Shown here one piece after another: positions 20,999 to 30,799 of a stretch of DNA of 48,170 nucleotides. The stretch covers positions 1 to 48,170 of the forward strand of contig JAUCBJ010002933.1 in NCBI GenBank assembly GCA_032718475.1. The letters are read 5' to 3'. Source of the stretch: Nemertoderma westbladi. Taxonomy: Eukaryota; Xenacoelomorpha; Nemertodermatida; Nemertodermatidae. Position numbers and translations under genes: made by a program. Position 1 is the stretch's first letter; every line of letters begins with the position of its first letter. The notes under the pieces were generated by a model, which saw nothing but the letters and a program-made list of their open reading frames with translations, was not told the origin of the DNA and searched no databases.

Positions 20999-21949
20999 AC
21001 GCCGATATATTTATATGTAACTTTAATATGTAATGCGATCGACACTGCCAGATATTTTCCAGGTATTTATTCCTTCTACTAATAGATATTAGTTTTCTTA
21101 ATGATTTTATGAAATTCTTGTAATCTTACTCTTATTTTTTTTCCTGTATTTTATATTTATGTCATATATATCTTATATGTTTCTTATATGTATATTATAT
21201 GTATCTTATGTATCTTGTATCTTATATGAATCTTATATGTATCTTATATATCTTGTATCTTATATGTATCTTTTATATATCTTATCTATCTTATATTCTC
21301 AATCTTAAAATTTAATACAAATTAATCTCACTATAATATACTATTTAGTAATGATTATGTCGGCTGCTCTGAACTTATAGACCTATCTCTTATAAGAACT
21401 ATAATACTTATATTTACTATATCCTTATATTACTATATCGTTATATTATTACTATAGCTCTGTATTATATTTTATACGCCTACTCTATTTATAATATATA
21501 ACATTTGTTTACTATCTGTTTAAAATATTTTTAAATGTGGTTGATTTTCAGAATTACTATGTAAGCTTAAGTTATAATTATGTAATAGTAATTACGAAAA
21601 CATAATTATTGTGTCATTTATGCCTGCTAATATAGTACAATGTCATATAATTTTGCACCACTTTCACTACTAGTAATGGTTTTATAACTATGTGGGGCGA
21701 GCCACGAAGTGAGCGAAGCCTTAGAATATGGGTGCCATTGGCGATTTGTTGTCAAACTTGGCACGTTATGTAGTGCGTCAAAAGCTTAGAAAGAGTCTGA
21801 AGTTAGGTCAAAAAGAAACTAACACAACACGGCACTACATGAGGACAATTATTGTGTTGAAGACTTTTTACTAACGGCAGACAACTCGTTAATGTTTCCC
21901 ACATGCTAAAGGCTTTGCTCACTTCGTGCTCCGCAAAGGCCTCATGAAC
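20999..21949. repeat. 951-bp direct repeat, copy 1
   Basis: It is nearly identical to 22674-23627. By eye there are about four substitutions and one 3-bp indel. It contains runs of TATCTTATATG and ends with a region bounded by inverted words. It is possibly an LTR; it does not have TG...CA ends. Confidence 0.9.
21690..21949. repeat. Inverted-repeat block at the end of each 951-bp repeat
   Basis: GAGCCACGAAGTGAGCGAAGC (near 21698) is matched in inverted orientation by GGCTTTGCTCACTTCGTG (near 21911), followed by CGCAAAGGCC. A 240-bp hairpin-ended block like this could be an old MITE carried within the repeat. The same block is at about 23368-23627. Confidence 0.6.
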
Positions 21950-22117
21950 ATGTATGCTCATTATGTAATCCCGCCCTGGAAATAAATATTTTATTATCTA
22001 TTATTTACAAAAACCTATACTTATTCTTTATAATATTTAATATAAACGTATACAATAGTGTAAATAAAATTTTGATACCTACATAAACATAAATTATCAC
22101 ATATTATATAGAAACAC

Positions 22118-22300
22118 TTACATCATGAACACCATTGTGTTGTAACTTAGTCGAGGTTTTTTGGACGGCTGTTCTCCTTTTCTGTCCCTTTTCTTTTTCA
22201 CTCCGTTAGATACATGCAGTATCACAGCTTCCATGAAGGTGTGAGTCGAAGTCCCTCCCCTGGCCACTACTGCTTTAAGTTCAGTTGGAAGATTATTCAT
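22118..22300 (-). CDS. Small basic protein of unknown function
   Basis: The ATG-started 60-codon frame reads NNLPTELKAVVARGG, then a basic stretch (KKKRDRKGEQPSKKPR) that looks like a nuclear localisation signal. Its base composition is less AT-rich than the surroundings, which supports coding. It is the only plausible gene between the two 951-bp repeats. No family is recognised. Confidence 0.4.
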   Translation of the reverse strand: MNNLPTELKAVVARGGTSTHTFMEAVILHVSNGVKKKRDRKGEQPSKKPRLSYNTMVFMM

Positions 22301-22368
22301 TATATTATAAGGAGATTAAAGATTAAATTAAATGAGATTAAGTAAATATTTCTTAGTATTGCTAATTC

Positions 22369-22645
22369 TTAGTATAAATACAGAAAGATCTACTGTATAA
22401 ATACAGAAAGATCTATTGTATAAATACAGAAAGATCTACTGTATAAATACAGAAAGATCTACTGTATAAATACAGAAAGATCTATTGTATAAATACAGAA
22501 AGATCTACTGTATAAATACAGAAAGATCTATTGTATAAATACAGAAAGATCTACTGTATAAATACAGAAAGATCTATTGTATAAATACAGAAAGATCTAC
22601 TGTATAAATACAGAAAGATCTATTGTATAAATACAGAATGATAGG
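22369..22645 (+). repeat. 23-bp tandem array, about 12 copies
   Basis: The unit is GTATAAATACAGAAAGATCT followed by ACT or ATT. The last triplet is C or T in a mostly alternating series (C T C C T C T C T C T), so the higher-order unit is a 46-bp dimer. Copies are otherwise identical, which implies recent expansion. There are no unique spacers, so it is not CRISPR-like. Confidence 0.9.
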
Positions 22646-22673
22646 CATCATATTGCCCTGAATTGATTACACC

Positions 22674-23627
22674 ACGCCGATATATTTATATGTAACTTTA
22701 ATATGTAATGCGATCGACACTGCCAGATATTTTCCAGGTATTTATTCCTTCTACTAATAGATATTAGTTTTCTTAATGATTTTATGAAATTCTTGTAATC
22801 TTACTCTTATTTTTTTTCCTGTATTTTATATTTATGTCATATATATCTTATATGTTTCTTATATGTATCTTATATGTATCTTATGTATCTTGTATCTTAT
22901 ATGAATCTTATATGTATCTTATATATCTTGTATCTTATATGTATCTTTTAAATATCTTATCTATCTTATAATATTCTCAATCTTAAAATTTAATACAAAT
23001 TAATCTCACTATAATATACTATTTAGTAATGATTATGTCGGCTGCTCTGAACTTATAGACCTATCTCTTATAAGAACTATAATACTTATATTTACTATAT
23101 CCTTATATTACTATATCGTTATATTATTACTATAGCTCAGTATTATATTTTATACGCCTACTCTATTTATAATATATAACATTTGTTTACTATCTGTTTA
23201 AAATATTTTTAAATGTGGTTGATTTTCAGAATTACTATGTAAGCTTAAGTTATAATTATGTAATAGTAATTACGAAAACATAATTATTGTGTCATTTATG
23301 CCTGCTAATATAGTACAATGTCATATAATTTTGCACCACTTTCACTACTAGTAATGGTTTTATAACTATGTGGGGCGAGCCACGAAGTGAGCGAAGCCTT
23401 AGAATATGGGTGCCATTGGCGATTTGTTGTCAAACTTGGCACGTTATGTAGTGCGTCAAAAGCTTAGAAAGAGTCTGAAGTTAGGTCAAAAAGAAACTAA
23501 CACAACACGGCACTACATGAGGACAATTATTGTGTTGAAGACTTTTTACTAACGGCAGACAACTCGTTAATGTTTCCCACATGCTAAAGGCTTTGCTCAC
23601 TTCGTGCTCCGCAAAGGCCTCATGAAC
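22674..23627. repeat. 951-bp direct repeat, copy 2
   Basis: It matches 20999-21949 from ACGCCGATATATTTATATG to GGCCTCATGAAC. Flanks outside the two copies do not resemble each other or the internal edges. That argues against a simple tandem satellite and for an LTR-like pair. Confidence 0.9.
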
Positions 23628-23714
23628 GTCATGATCGTGTCATTGTTGATAATTTAGAATATTATAGCGTTGCGGCGCGAATAATAGAACTAGGGAAATT
23701 AAAGCTTTAATGTG

Positions 23715-26700
23715 CTAATTATGAACAATATCGAATCTCATTTTATTTATTTGTTGGGTATTACAAATACAATATCGATCCTCTTCGGACGGGTTTTCGT
23801 CCTTTTCAGCGAATTCCTGGGTCTCTAGATTAAAATATTTCGTCATCTCTTGTTGGGTTTTCTCGGTCTCCAGAAACAAATCCTCGTCAAGGTCCGTAGC
23901 TGAGCAATAACCCACGGAGGTTGCATTCTCTTTAATCTGACATTTGGGAAGATAGGTATAGGTGTCAGTAGTTTTTTCCTTAATGCCGCAGAGTGTCCAT
24001 CCCATTATTGTTTGTTCAGCATAAAAACCGTCATCCTGCTTTATAGATCGGGCTACGTCTCCGGTGGGGATGTGTAATTCTGGTGTATCAAGTCCGATCA
24101 GTAGGGTGATGCGGTTTACATCCAACGGCGGGCACCTTAGGTCTACGTCGTCTCGATCGAGCTGTATAAGGGGGGCGTACTCGGCCGATTGTCGGAACCG
24201 CACTCGGAGGTCTGTGTGTACCAAGGCGTTCTTGATGGTGACCTTAACCGTCTCGTAGCCCTTCATTACTCCTTCCATCTGTAGTTGCACCTCCCCGGAT
24301 TCTAGCTCTCTGTGGTCGGTAATAGTTTGTATGGGCCGTTTGCAAGGTTCATAGTCTAGGCCGAGTTGCTCGAGGAAATCCCGGTCGATGATGGTTCCGT
24401 CCGACCCGTTATCAAGGAACGCAAGCGTCGTCAAGGATTTGCCGACTCCCTGAATTCTTACTGGGATTACCTTGGCAAAGACCATGTAACGGCGATTTAT
24501 CAGGTTGATCGTGGCTGAGATATTTGTCACTTGTGATGCGTTAGTGGAGGTTTTAAACGGGTTGGTTTCTCTCCGTTGGGTTGTCCGGGATCCTTTAGAA
24601 ATGTGGTTCGTTTCTCCTCTTCGCTTTGTTTCAATCCGAAAGGGGAGGGTAGTGAAGTCAAAGTTTGCGGGGATGTGGAGGAGCGTGTGATGACGTAGGT
24701 CGTTACAAACCGCACAACACGACCTTTGGTCGCACTCCCGAACGTAATGACCTGTACCAAGACACCGGAAGCATCCTCGGTGTTTCATAATCGCTTCGAA
24801 GCGTGGGACGAGTTCGGCAAACTGGAACTTCCTGCAGAATTCAACTTTATGTTTCTCTCCACAATAGAGACAGAGCAGTGAGTTTGTGATGCCTTCCCTC
24901 TCGGGTGCCCAATTCGCGAGGTAACACGCCCATTCCTCGGCTGATGTCGGTTCCTCGTAGTCTTCGTCATCGGAATCCTCGGCCATGGTGATGGCCATCG
25001 TACTCACCGGAGGAGGGCGGAATCTCGGTTTCTGAGTGGGTGTCTTACTCCTGGAGTTGCTCTCTATTCCGTCCAACTTGACGAGACTCTGTTTCGAGAA
25101 CATCGAGTCATTCATAGCTTCGGAGATATCGTCCAGGAATGCCGACATTTCAAGGAAGCTGGGATCTCGATCTGGGTGTCTGCGCAGGAGGTCTACGCAT
25201 TTATAGGCCCACTTACTTTGCAGCCATCCGGGGAACTTTCGGGCGATCTGACGGAGGTTTAGAATGTTGTTCACCTGGTCCTCCTTATTTAAGGGCTTTA
25301 GAGTGTAGTAGGCATCCTTCATGGAATCTGAGAATTCCTGGACGTTCTGTGGGTCCCCTAGGGATCCCGTGTCTTGTATCAGTTTCTCTAGAGTTTTATT
25401 AATTATAGTCCCGGTATTTCCGTATCTTTTGTCTAGAGTTTTCCATGCGTCGTAGTATGCTTCATGAGAACCTCCCACAAAACAAGCAATGATTCGGCGT
25501 GGTTTGTCACCCAGGTATTGTGATAAAAATACCAGTTTTTGTGCGTCGGCTATGTCCGTTGAACCAATCTGCACAAAGAACCGTTTCTTGAATCTGAGGT
25601 AATCGATGGGATCTCCTTCGAAGGTGCGGATCTCCATCTTGGGCATGGCAAGGCGGTTTTCCAATGCCCGTATAATGCCGACGTCGTCTGAAATGGAGTG
25701 ACTCGGAGGGTTATAGTTATTGGCACTCTCTCCCATACTCGATGGATCAATGATAGGTGGAGTTTTAATGATGACGCGACTACGGGTTTGTGGTGTGGAT
25801 GTAAACGGGTTGTTGGATCGAGGAGTGGCGTCCCGTTCCGAGTCCCTTTCAGGCTCGTACTTGGGTACACTCTTTGCTGTGGGGTTGGATGGGAAATACG
25901 GTTCCTCATTTTTAAGCGTAACCAGTGGGGGATGGAACACCGGTGCTTGTGCCGATAACGTAGACTGTATGGTAGGCGGGATCTCGGGTTTCGGAAGTTT
26001 CGCCACCTGCGGTGTAAATGACTTCTCTAATTCCGGTATCGGTATTGGTGCATAGTCCTGATCTATATCCCTTTCCCAGTCCTCGTATAGTTGAATATCT
26101 CGTTCTATAAGTGCGGCTTCGTATTCCGCGAGTTTTGCAATATCCGCATTCTTTTTGTGGGTGAGAATCGCTTGGGCCTCGGCGTGTTGTTTACGCATTT
26201 CTGCTTCCCATTTACGTTGTTCAATCTCTTGTCTGGCCTCTCATTCACGTTGTTCAGCCTCCTGTTTGGCCTCTCGTTCACGTCGTTCAGCCTCCCATTT
26301 ACGTTGTTCGATCTCTTGTCTGGCCTCTCGTTCATGTTGTTCAGCCTCCTGTTCAACCTCTCGTTCACGTTGTTCAGCCTCCTGTTTGGCCTCTCGTTCA
26401 CGTCGTTCAGCCTCATGTCTACGTTGTTCGGCCTGTTGTTCAGCCTCTCGTTCACGTTGTTCAGCCTCCTGTTTGGCCTCTCATTCACGTCGTTCGGCCT
26501 CCTGTCTATGTTGCTCAGCCCACCGTTCGACCTCTTGTTCGGCCTCCCGTTTTTGCATTTTGGCAGCAAAAATATCTTGCTCGGTTCGCAGTTGAACGTA
26601 CTCATCTTCCATCCGAGCTTTGAGGGCTAATGCCTTATGTTCTCGTAGCTGGACTCGGAGTGGCTGACCCCCTTGAGAGCTGTGTGCTGAACCGGACACC

Positions 26701-27191
26701 GTGCTCCTAGTGCTGGAGTGCTGGTTTCTCGAGGACCCTGATCTCCTTCGATGTACTGCTGTCCTGGTGCTGGAGGTTTGCACTGATTCTGCGTCTGTTC
26801 TTTCAGCTCTCTTGTAGTACTGTTCTTCATAGCCTCTCACAAGGCTGAGGGTCCTCCGGTGTTGTTTGCGGAACCCATCTAGATGTACAACGTGTTCTTC
26901 TAACCTGGGGTAGTTTTCCTGATCGGTGGAGGGAATGAGCTCTTGGTACGCCTGTATCATTCTTTCATATCGCTGTAAGATGTTTCGGATACCCAGAAGC
27001 TGAGTTTGTATCTCGTTGAGGGGGTTTTTGACTCCCTTGAGTTGTTTCTCTATCCGTTGATACGCTCGAGTTACTCCGCCCTTGAGAGCCCCTAGTCGAC
27101 GGGTCATGTTCTTGACGTTTGGTACCTCGTCGGCTTCCGAATCTGTGTGGTGGTCCATCTCATCGGTATCGGATACGTTGTTCGCCATCAT
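23715..27191 (-). pseudogene. BEL/Pao Gag-protease (host element of the nest)
   Basis: One frame of 1159 codons runs from ATG 27189-27191 to the stop at 23715, broken only by TGA at 26481-26483 and 26241-26243. Order: acidic N-terminus and helical region; a coiled coil built of repeated EAEQQREREAKQ-like units (about 26200-26560); a Pro-rich linker; the Gag-like DUF1759 region (about 25110-25640); three zinc knuckles (CLYCGEKHKVEFC, CFRCLGTGHYVREC and a CC.VC...H....H type, about 24690-24870); and a DUF1758 aspartic protease whose active site reads LDNGSDG (D at 24411-24413) where D-S/T-G is expected. The frame ends soon after the protease, exactly where RT should begin. A small ORF overlaps the start by ATGA. 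RT, RNase H, integrase and LTRs are absent here. Confidence 0.85.
26200..26560 (-). repeat. Heptad-rich coding repeat in Gag
   Basis: Units of 36-39 bp encode Glu/Gln/Arg/Ala-rich peptides (REAEQQREREAKQEAEQ). They predict a continuous coiled coil, probably for Gag assembly. Both nonsense mutations of the gene lie here. Confidence 0.8.
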
Positions 27192-27359
27192 TCCAACGCC
27201 TCGTCGATAGCTAGATATGCGATGTCGTAGAATAGTTCCTCGTAGGTATTGTACTCAGCCTGGACCACCCAAACGGTAATCCTGAATCGTCCGACGTTCG
27301 TTCCTTGTACTTCCACCTCAACATGCCAGATTCCTGGCTCAACTTGGATGATATCAATG
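27188..27359 (-). CDS. C-terminal part of an accessory ORF upstream of gag
   Basis: About 56 codons (DIIQVEPGIWHVEVEVQG to YNTYEELFYDIAYLAIDEAL) end at TGA 27188-27190, overlapping the gag start ATG 27189-27191 as ATGA. The sequence is balanced and protein-like, with alternating beta-like residues. Upstream the frame continues open to about 27670, but from 27360 on it is antisense to the E1 LTR, so the true N-terminus was cut off by the E1 insertion and should lie beyond E1's far end. BEL elements usually have one long polyprotein, so a separate small ORF is unusual. The product is not recognised. Confidence 0.5.
27355..27359. repeat. Left target-site duplication of E1 (CAATG)
   Basis: The five bases just before the LTR start TGTAAAAGC. 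The partner should follow the E1 3' LTR outside the window. BEL/Pao elements usually duplicate 4-6 bp. Confidence 0.5.
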
Positions 27360-28545
27360 TGTAAAAGCTTTTGTGGGATAACTGATTCGTTTGCCTTGCT
27401 AACCAGTTCCCCCCAGGCGCTGGAATACTCTAAAAAGGGATCTATAACTCGAATAGCGCAAGCTACCGGCTGATTGGCTGATTTGCTGTGCGAAGGGATC
27501 TGGGCTACGTTTGATTGTCCAACCAGCTTGGGAAAGTTGCCCCACAGCCCTGCTGTCTGTATCTGCCAATAGGATTTGAGTTGATTTTGATTTCGACCTA
27601 TCACAGATCTACTGAACTGAATTTTCCTATCTGTATGCTCTTTCTCTGTGTTGGGTGGAAGCCTTTGTAAATAAGGTTATTCTTATCAGTTTTCAGTGTT
27701 GTTGGTCTTTCTGTCCTGAGCCAGGAGAGAACGGCTTGGAAATATTTTGTGCTTTTCTGTTTTTAGCTCAACACTAGTAGGCTTAATTATAAGGACATAT
27801 ATCCGTTATCATAACTAAACAATCAATCCAATCCATACAAAACTGATGTTTGGTCTTTCTTGCATACTTTTATATTGTTATACTGCTATTTACTGTCAGT
27901 TCTTCATAATATGGTTGATGAATTATTATATTTGGAATAACGCTAAATAACCCCGAAACCCAATATTCTTGATATACCGAAGGTAAGAGAGAAAGGTTAC
28001 ATATAACGATTGTGACTTATGTTAAAGTGGTTTGAAGTGAATCTAATGTTATTTGATAGACCCTACATGAGTCAGTCCGTGTTCCTTTTATATATAACTA
28101 AAATCAGTGAAGATCGGCAGATCAGTGTGCAGTATTGTGCAGCATTGTGTATGAGTGAGCCTGATAACGAAGCATTTCCTAAAGAATGCGCCATATATGT
28201 GAATTATAACTAAGCCATATCGTTGTGAGTAGTTTAAGTCATAACTCTGTTTATATGGGTAAAGCGCCATGTCCTAAAGGAACTGTTAATATTCCCCGAA
28301 GGTGAATAATATTGTCAGAGATTATATAATACTGTCAGTCGAATAATACATTAGGCTTACATAGCAATAAAATTAAGCCGTCGAACCCAATCTCCCGGGT
28401 ATATCCAGCGGGTGAATGATCGCGCACAGATTGGTTTCGACTAGTGTAGTGAATTAAATACTTGTCATAGGCTAAAGGTGATTTATTATCTAGAAGACAT
28501 CCTAATTTGGCGGGTTAAACTGCCAAAGGTCTGAAAGCGCGAACA
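27360..28545 (+). repeat. 5' LTR of E1
   Basis: It starts TGTAAAAGCTTTTGTGGGA and ends GCGCGAACA (TG...CA). It aligns over its whole length, in inverted orientation, with the E2 LTR at 40191-41423, well conserved at both ends and poorly in the middle of U3. The boundaries come from that comparison and from the E2 target duplication. Confidence 0.8.
28019..28213 (+). CDS. Small sense ORF within the E1 LTR
   Basis: This 64-codon frame lies in the sense orientation of the LTR. The E2 LTRs hold the corresponding frame on the minus strand (33382-33576 and 40536-40745). The two families align codon for codon with no frame break and share NLMLF, SQ and AFPKEC blocks despite clear divergence. It could be a translated leader peptide or a by-product of conserved regulatory DNA. 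Confidence 0.3.
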   Translation: MLKWFEVNLMLFDRPYMSQSVFLLYITKISEDRQISVQYCAALCMSEPDNEAFPKECAIYVNYN

Positions 28546-28616
28546 ATAACGGATATCGCTTCTTTATTGCAGTAAGCAATAAAGTTGAAAGTACCGGTCA
28601 ACCGGTAAACCTGAAC

Positions 28617-28742
28617 GGTACTTCAGTAGGTCAGTAGGCCCAACCGCCAGAACCGGTACTGCCGTAGGTCCGTAGGTCCAACTGCCAGAACCGGTACTTC
28701 TGTAGGTCCGTAGGCCCAACTGTCCTAACCGGTACTTCCGTA
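28617..28742 (+). repeat. 38-bp minisatellite, 3.3 copies
   Basis: Units start GGTACTTCAGTAGGTC, GGTACTGCCGTAGGTC, GGTACTTCTGTAGGTC, plus a partial fourth, each ending in CAGAACC or CTAACC. Confidence 0.85.
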
Positions 28743-28914
28743 TAAGTACATTAGTATTATTCGATTTGATTGTTGCATACCGGTAGGCTGTTTAAGAGAT
28801 TAGGGACTGTACACCCCTTGTTTCTTTTGGAGCTTACTTATTTCTGTCAGTTTTATTTTATTTGTAGGCCAGTATTGAACAGAAGGCGTGTAAGCCTGAT
28901 CAGATTGTACAGAC

Positions 28915-29480
28915 AATTGGTAGGCTGAGCTGTTGTCTGATTGCTGTTAAGTCTGAACGGATTGCAGTGTGAGTGGATCACCTGTCCGATAAAGAACGGT
29001 TAGGAAGTAGGGGCAGCCAATGCTGTAAGGTAAACCCCCAACTAAAGAATAAGTCGTACTACTGGGTTAGAACGCATACTACCTAATCATTTCGGAGTCT
29101 GCATGTCCTGTAGTTTATTTAGGCTTGAGAGTAGTCTGCCATCGTTTAGTCTGTACTTTGTTTGTGTAAGTCTGTACGGGTAGCGTATAATATTTATTTA
29201 GATAATTTGTAGGCTGGATAGTTGTCTGGCTGTTATTAGGTCTGAACGGATTGTAGTGTGTGTAGAGCCCTTGTCCGATAAAGAACGGTTAGGAAGTAGG
29301 GGCAGCCAATGCTGTAAGGTAAACCCCCAATTAAAGAATAAGTCGTACTACTGGGTTAGAACGCATACTACCTAATCATTTCGGAGTCTGCATATACCGT
29401 AGTTTGTTTAGGCTTGATAGTAGTCTGTCGGTATTTGGTCTGCATTTTGTTTGAGTATTTGTACGCGTAGCGTAATATTT
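28915..29480 (+). repeat. 289-bp tandem duplication in E1 leader
   Basis: The word AGGAAGTAGGGGCAGCC at 29002 recurs at 29291 with about 100 bp of nearly unchanged sequence around it and similar flanks. A matching duplication with a 287-bp period is in the E2 leader (39358 and 39645). Confidence 0.85.
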
Positions 29481-30799
29481 ATTATTCAGAGTTTATGCGA
29501 TTATTCGCAACATTCATTCCCCAAGTTTGTTCCTACAATAATTGTGTTTGTTATACATACCGCTATAGTTAAATTAACCCCGGTACTACACGGGCTGCTT
29601 GGCGTAGGTAAAGACTGGTGATTTTGTGCACCGGTCACTCCAGCAGATGCCGTGGTTCTTTTAGCTGTTCAAGTATATTTAACTACTGATTATCTGTTGT
29701 ACAAGTACTCGTACCTAATTTAGGGTTTAGTGTACAGTGCTTTCCGAGAGTAATTAGTGTAGGCATTATATTTGTGTTGTAAAGTGGTTGATAGGCACAT
29801 TCGATTAGCTCTATTAACTTCTAGGTAGGAACACTCCGTGATACATAACGTAGTACCTCTAGCGATACGGCTATAGGTCGTCAGGTGGTGGTATTTCCTA
29901 TCTGGACAACGCAGTGTATTTACTACTACTTATTATTTTCAAATACCGTAGTACCCTGTCCGTTGTAATAACCAGTTTCCTAACCCTTTGTTAGGCTGGT
30001 TTGTAGACTTCTTGTAAAATTACCCTAAAAATTCGTATTTTGTGTTTTTGTAAATTTTTGTGTTTATTTAGAGATTGTAATCTCACCCGAATTGTACGTA
30101 ATTTGTTGTATTAAGTAACTTAGGTAAATTAGAATCATTTGTTTTAGTGTCCTATAAGTTACACTTCACTGAAAGCGCACCGCTTTGTGTAGTGATTGTT
30201 CCCCAGAAATATTAAAATTTATTTCAAACATTGACTAAACCCATTAAAACGGGTATATATATATTATAAATCAAATCTAACGATTTATAAATAGTAGGCC
30301 TACCATACAACCATTAGGTCTCAATATCAGTTGGATTACTGCTCAAAAAACGGTAATAAAGTAAGTAAAGTAACCAAGTAACCCTAAAATTCAGAAATTC
30401 AATTATTTAAAATAATTGATATACCGGTATTTACGATAGGCCTATTATCTTTATTTCTATAAATTTAGGCTGAAATTATACCGGTACTTTATAATTAATT
30501 CTAGTCCAGAATTATAATTATATACTACAAAACTGTAAGCTGTATACCGGTATTCCCGATAGACCTATTATATATTTATATATATTTGTGCTAAAATTAT
30601 ACCGGTATTCTGTGATAAACCTAGTCTGTAATAATAGTTATATATACTATAAGCATACCGGTATTCTAATATATTATATATATCACGCTACACTGAGTAG
30701 CAGTACCGGTAATTAATTACTAGGCTAGCAGTTAATACTGAGTTACTAGACTTGCTCAGACTGTAATACAGCAATAGACATTCAACTGTACACATAAAC

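Larger units (their letters stand above)
21950..22673. other. Internal region between the 951-bp repeats
   Basis: The 724 bp hold a 60-codon minus-strand ORF and a 23-bp tandem array. There is no Gag or RT signal. If the flanking repeats are LTRs, this is a TRIM-like non-autonomous element. Confidence 0.4.
28546..30799 (+). promoter_or_regulatory. 2254-bp 5' leader of E1
   Basis: No coding frame precedes gag. The leader has three kinds of tandem repeat: a 38-bp minisatellite (28617-28742), two copies of a 289-bp unit (about 28915-29480), and units of about 115-123 bp with ATACCGGTATT near 30420, 30543 and 30655. The E2 leader has almost the same length (2258 bp) and the same 289-bp duplication. 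Such a long, repeat-bearing leader could carry packaging or internal ribosome entry signals; that is inference. No tRNA primer-binding site of the TGG type is obvious right after the LTR. Confidence 0.6.

Noticed and set aside
22369-22645. CRISPR-like array
   Set aside because: Units are strictly tandem with no unique spacers, and the sequence is eukaryotic.
20999-23627. Tandem satellite with a period of about 1675 bp
   Set aside because: Sequence after copy 2 does not match the internal region after copy 1, and sequence before copy 1 does not match that before copy 2.
26091-26630. Plus-strand Ser/Phe/Leu-rich ORFs
   Set aside because: They are antisense shadows of the coiled-coil repeat in the outer BEL gag.
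27188-27604. A complete 138-codon minus-strand gene upstream of gag
   Set aside because: Everything from 27360 on is antisense to the E1 LTR, as shown by its match to the E2 LTR and the TG...CA boundaries. Only 27188-27359 belongs to the outer element.
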